Positions 63,085 to 64,000 of a stretch of DNA of 64,000 bases are shown piece after piece (the stretch's first letter is position 1; each line of letters opens with the position of its first letter). Made by a program: the position numbers and the translations under genes. Under the pieces are notes generated by a model. The model was not told where the DNA came from and made no database searches. It saw nothing but the letters and a program-made list of their open reading frames with translations. The stretch covers positions 197,827 through 261,826 of the forward strand of contig CAJVZZ010000001.1 of NCBI GenBank assembly GCA_913020435.1, read 5' to 3'. Source of the DNA: an uncultured Flavobacteriales bacterium (GTDB lineage Bacteria > Bacteroidota > Bacteroidia > Flavobacteriales_G > Salibacteraceae).

Positions 63085-64000
63085 ATGAAAAAATTATACA
63101 TACTTGCAACAATACTAGCGATAACAACCTCTGTTTTTTCTCAGGCGCCAACAAAAATGAGCTACCAAGCAGTAGTTAGAGATGCGGATAACAATCTCCT
63201 AACGAGTCAAAGAATAACTATGCGATTAACCATAATGCAAGGTTCTGTTTTTGGTAATTCAGTTTATGTAGAAAGACAAGCAACAATTTCTAATATTAAC
63301 GGATTAGTGAGTCTAGTGATTGGAAGTGGAACAGTCGTTTTTGGTACATTCAACAGTATAGATTGGAGTAATGGCCCATACTTTATAAAAACAGAAGCCG
63401 ACCCAACGGGAGGGCAATTTTATACCGTAACAGAAACTAGTCAATTAATGAGCGTGCCTTATGCTTTACATGCCAATACAGCAGATAGCATTGTTGGTGG
63501 AATAGCAGGGCCACAAGGAATTGCCGGAGCAGTTGGTGCAGCCGGAGTTGCCGGAGCGGTAGGTCCAGCAGGAGTTGCCGGAGCAATAGGTCCAGCAGGA
63601 ATTGCCGGAGCAGTAGGTGCAGTCGGAGTTGCTGGAGCAGTAGGTCCAGCAGGAGTTGCCGGAGCAGTAGGTCCAGCAGGAGCAGCCGGAGCAGTAGGTC
63701 CAGCAGGAGCAGTAGGTCCAGCAGGAGCAGCAGGAGCAGTAGGTCCAGCCGGAGCAGTAGGTCCAGCAGGAGTTGCCGGAGCGGTAGGTCTAGCAGGAGT
63801 TGCCGGAGCAGCCGGAGCACCAGGAGCACCAGGAGCACCAGGAGCACCAGGAGCGGTAGGTCCAGCAGGAGCGTTAGGTCCAGCAGGAGTTGCCGGAGCA
63901 ATAGGTGCAGCAGGAGTTGCCGGAGCACCAGGAGCAGTAGGTCCAGCCGGAGCAGTAGGAGCAGCCGGAGCAGTAGGTGCAGCAGGAGTTGCCGGAGCAG
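63085..64000 (+). CDS. Collagen-like (Gly-X-Y) surface protein, 5' part (truncated by window edge, 305+ aa)
   Basis: The frame starts at ATG 63085 and is open to the edge. A signal peptide (MKKLYILATILAITTSVFSQ) is followed by a cap domain (about 22-135; MSYQAVVRDADNNLL ... TSQLMSVPYALHANTADS). That cap is homologous to the N-terminus of the 1,586-residue fibre protein. From 63499 to the edge there are 55 uninterrupted Gly-X-Y triplets, with X and Y mostly Ala, Val, Pro or Ile and no charged residues (GPAGVAGAVGPAGAAGAVGP). Bacterial collagen-like stalks trimerise into rods. An antisense leucine-rich frame over this repeat (63437-63928) is an artefact. The C-terminus and anchor are outside the window. 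Confidence 0.88.
   Translation, partial: MKKLYILATILAITTSVFSQAPTKMSYQAVVRDADNNLLTSQRITMRLTIMQGSVFGNSVYVERQATISNINGLVSLVIGSGTVVFGTFNSIDWSNGPYFIKTEADPTGGQFYTVTETSQLMSVPYALHANTADSIVGGIAGPQGIAGAVGAAGVAGAVGPAGVAGAIGPAGIAGAVGAVGVAGAVGPAGVAGAVGPAGAAGAVGPAGAVGPAGAAGAVGPAGAVGPAGVAGAVGLAGVAGAAGAPGAPGAPGAPGAVGPAGALGPAGVAGAIGAAGVAGAPGAVGPAGAVGAAGAVGAAGVAGA

Noticed and set aside
63437..63928. Leucine-rich minus-strand frame of 163 codons
   Set aside because: It is the complement of the Gly-X-Y collagen repeat and begins inside it; the plus-strand gene has signal peptide, cap domain and promoter.

Overview
The window is AT-rich bacterial chromosome from a member of the Bacteroidota, most likely a marine flavobacterium-like organism. 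The evidence is lineage-specific: secreted proteins with type IX secretion (T9SS) C-terminal sorting domains, a GldH-like gliding lipoprotein, LolA next to FtsK, fused alpha/beta E1 dehydrogenase, a DnaQ/GIY-YIG fusion, almost no Shine-Dalgarno sites, and promoters of the TAnnTTTG (-7) type. No rRNA, tRNA, CRISPR array, prophage or insertion sequence was seen.

Layout. 1-6.3 kb: end of a GNAT acetyltransferase and two related T9SS-secreted giants. 6.4-16.4 kb: MMPL/RND exporter, membrane metallophosphoesterase, a three-gene operon (conserved small protein, GreA-like protein, HI0933-type flavoprotein), a barrel-type envelope protein with a decayed paralogue, DUF2461, SRPBCC and AraC-type genes. 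16.9-27.4 kb: acetyl-CoA synthetase, YhdH-type oxidoreductase, E1 alpha/beta fusion with a lipoprotein, a zinc-protease-like lipoprotein, and a PadR-PspC envelope-stress operon. 28.2-31.5 kb: DEAD-box helicase and exonuclease/endonuclease fusion. 31.6-37.3 kb: a small T9SS protein followed by a 1,586-residue fibre-like protein with 45 tandem 17-residue repeats, then a decayed fragment. 37.3-49.4 kb: NDH-2, bestrophin, a small secreted protein lacking a normal start codon, lolA, ftsK, argS, ffh, folD and a DksA/TraR-type protein. 49.7-58.3 kb: repeat-rich exported protein, GldH-like lipoprotein, an ice-binding/FG-GAP giant and a LysM gene pair. 58.5-64 kb: M3 peptidase, an atypical SDR, and a collagen-like protein running off the right edge.

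Housekeeping genes (acs, argS, ffh, folD, ftsK, lolA) are interleaved with a large investment in surface proteins. The fibre-like protein and the collagen-like protein share the same N-terminal domain but carry different repetitive stalks, which suggests a modular surface-fibre family. The longer intergenic gaps are not empty: several hold genes eroded by stop codons and frameshifts (barrel protein, response regulator, possible histidine kinase, fibre C-terminus, unknown fragments) and copies of short dispersed palindromic repeats. Three genes have a -7 promoter element exactly 4 nt before the ATG, predicting leaderless mRNAs. All functional calls are by eye from protein motifs; no database search was run.
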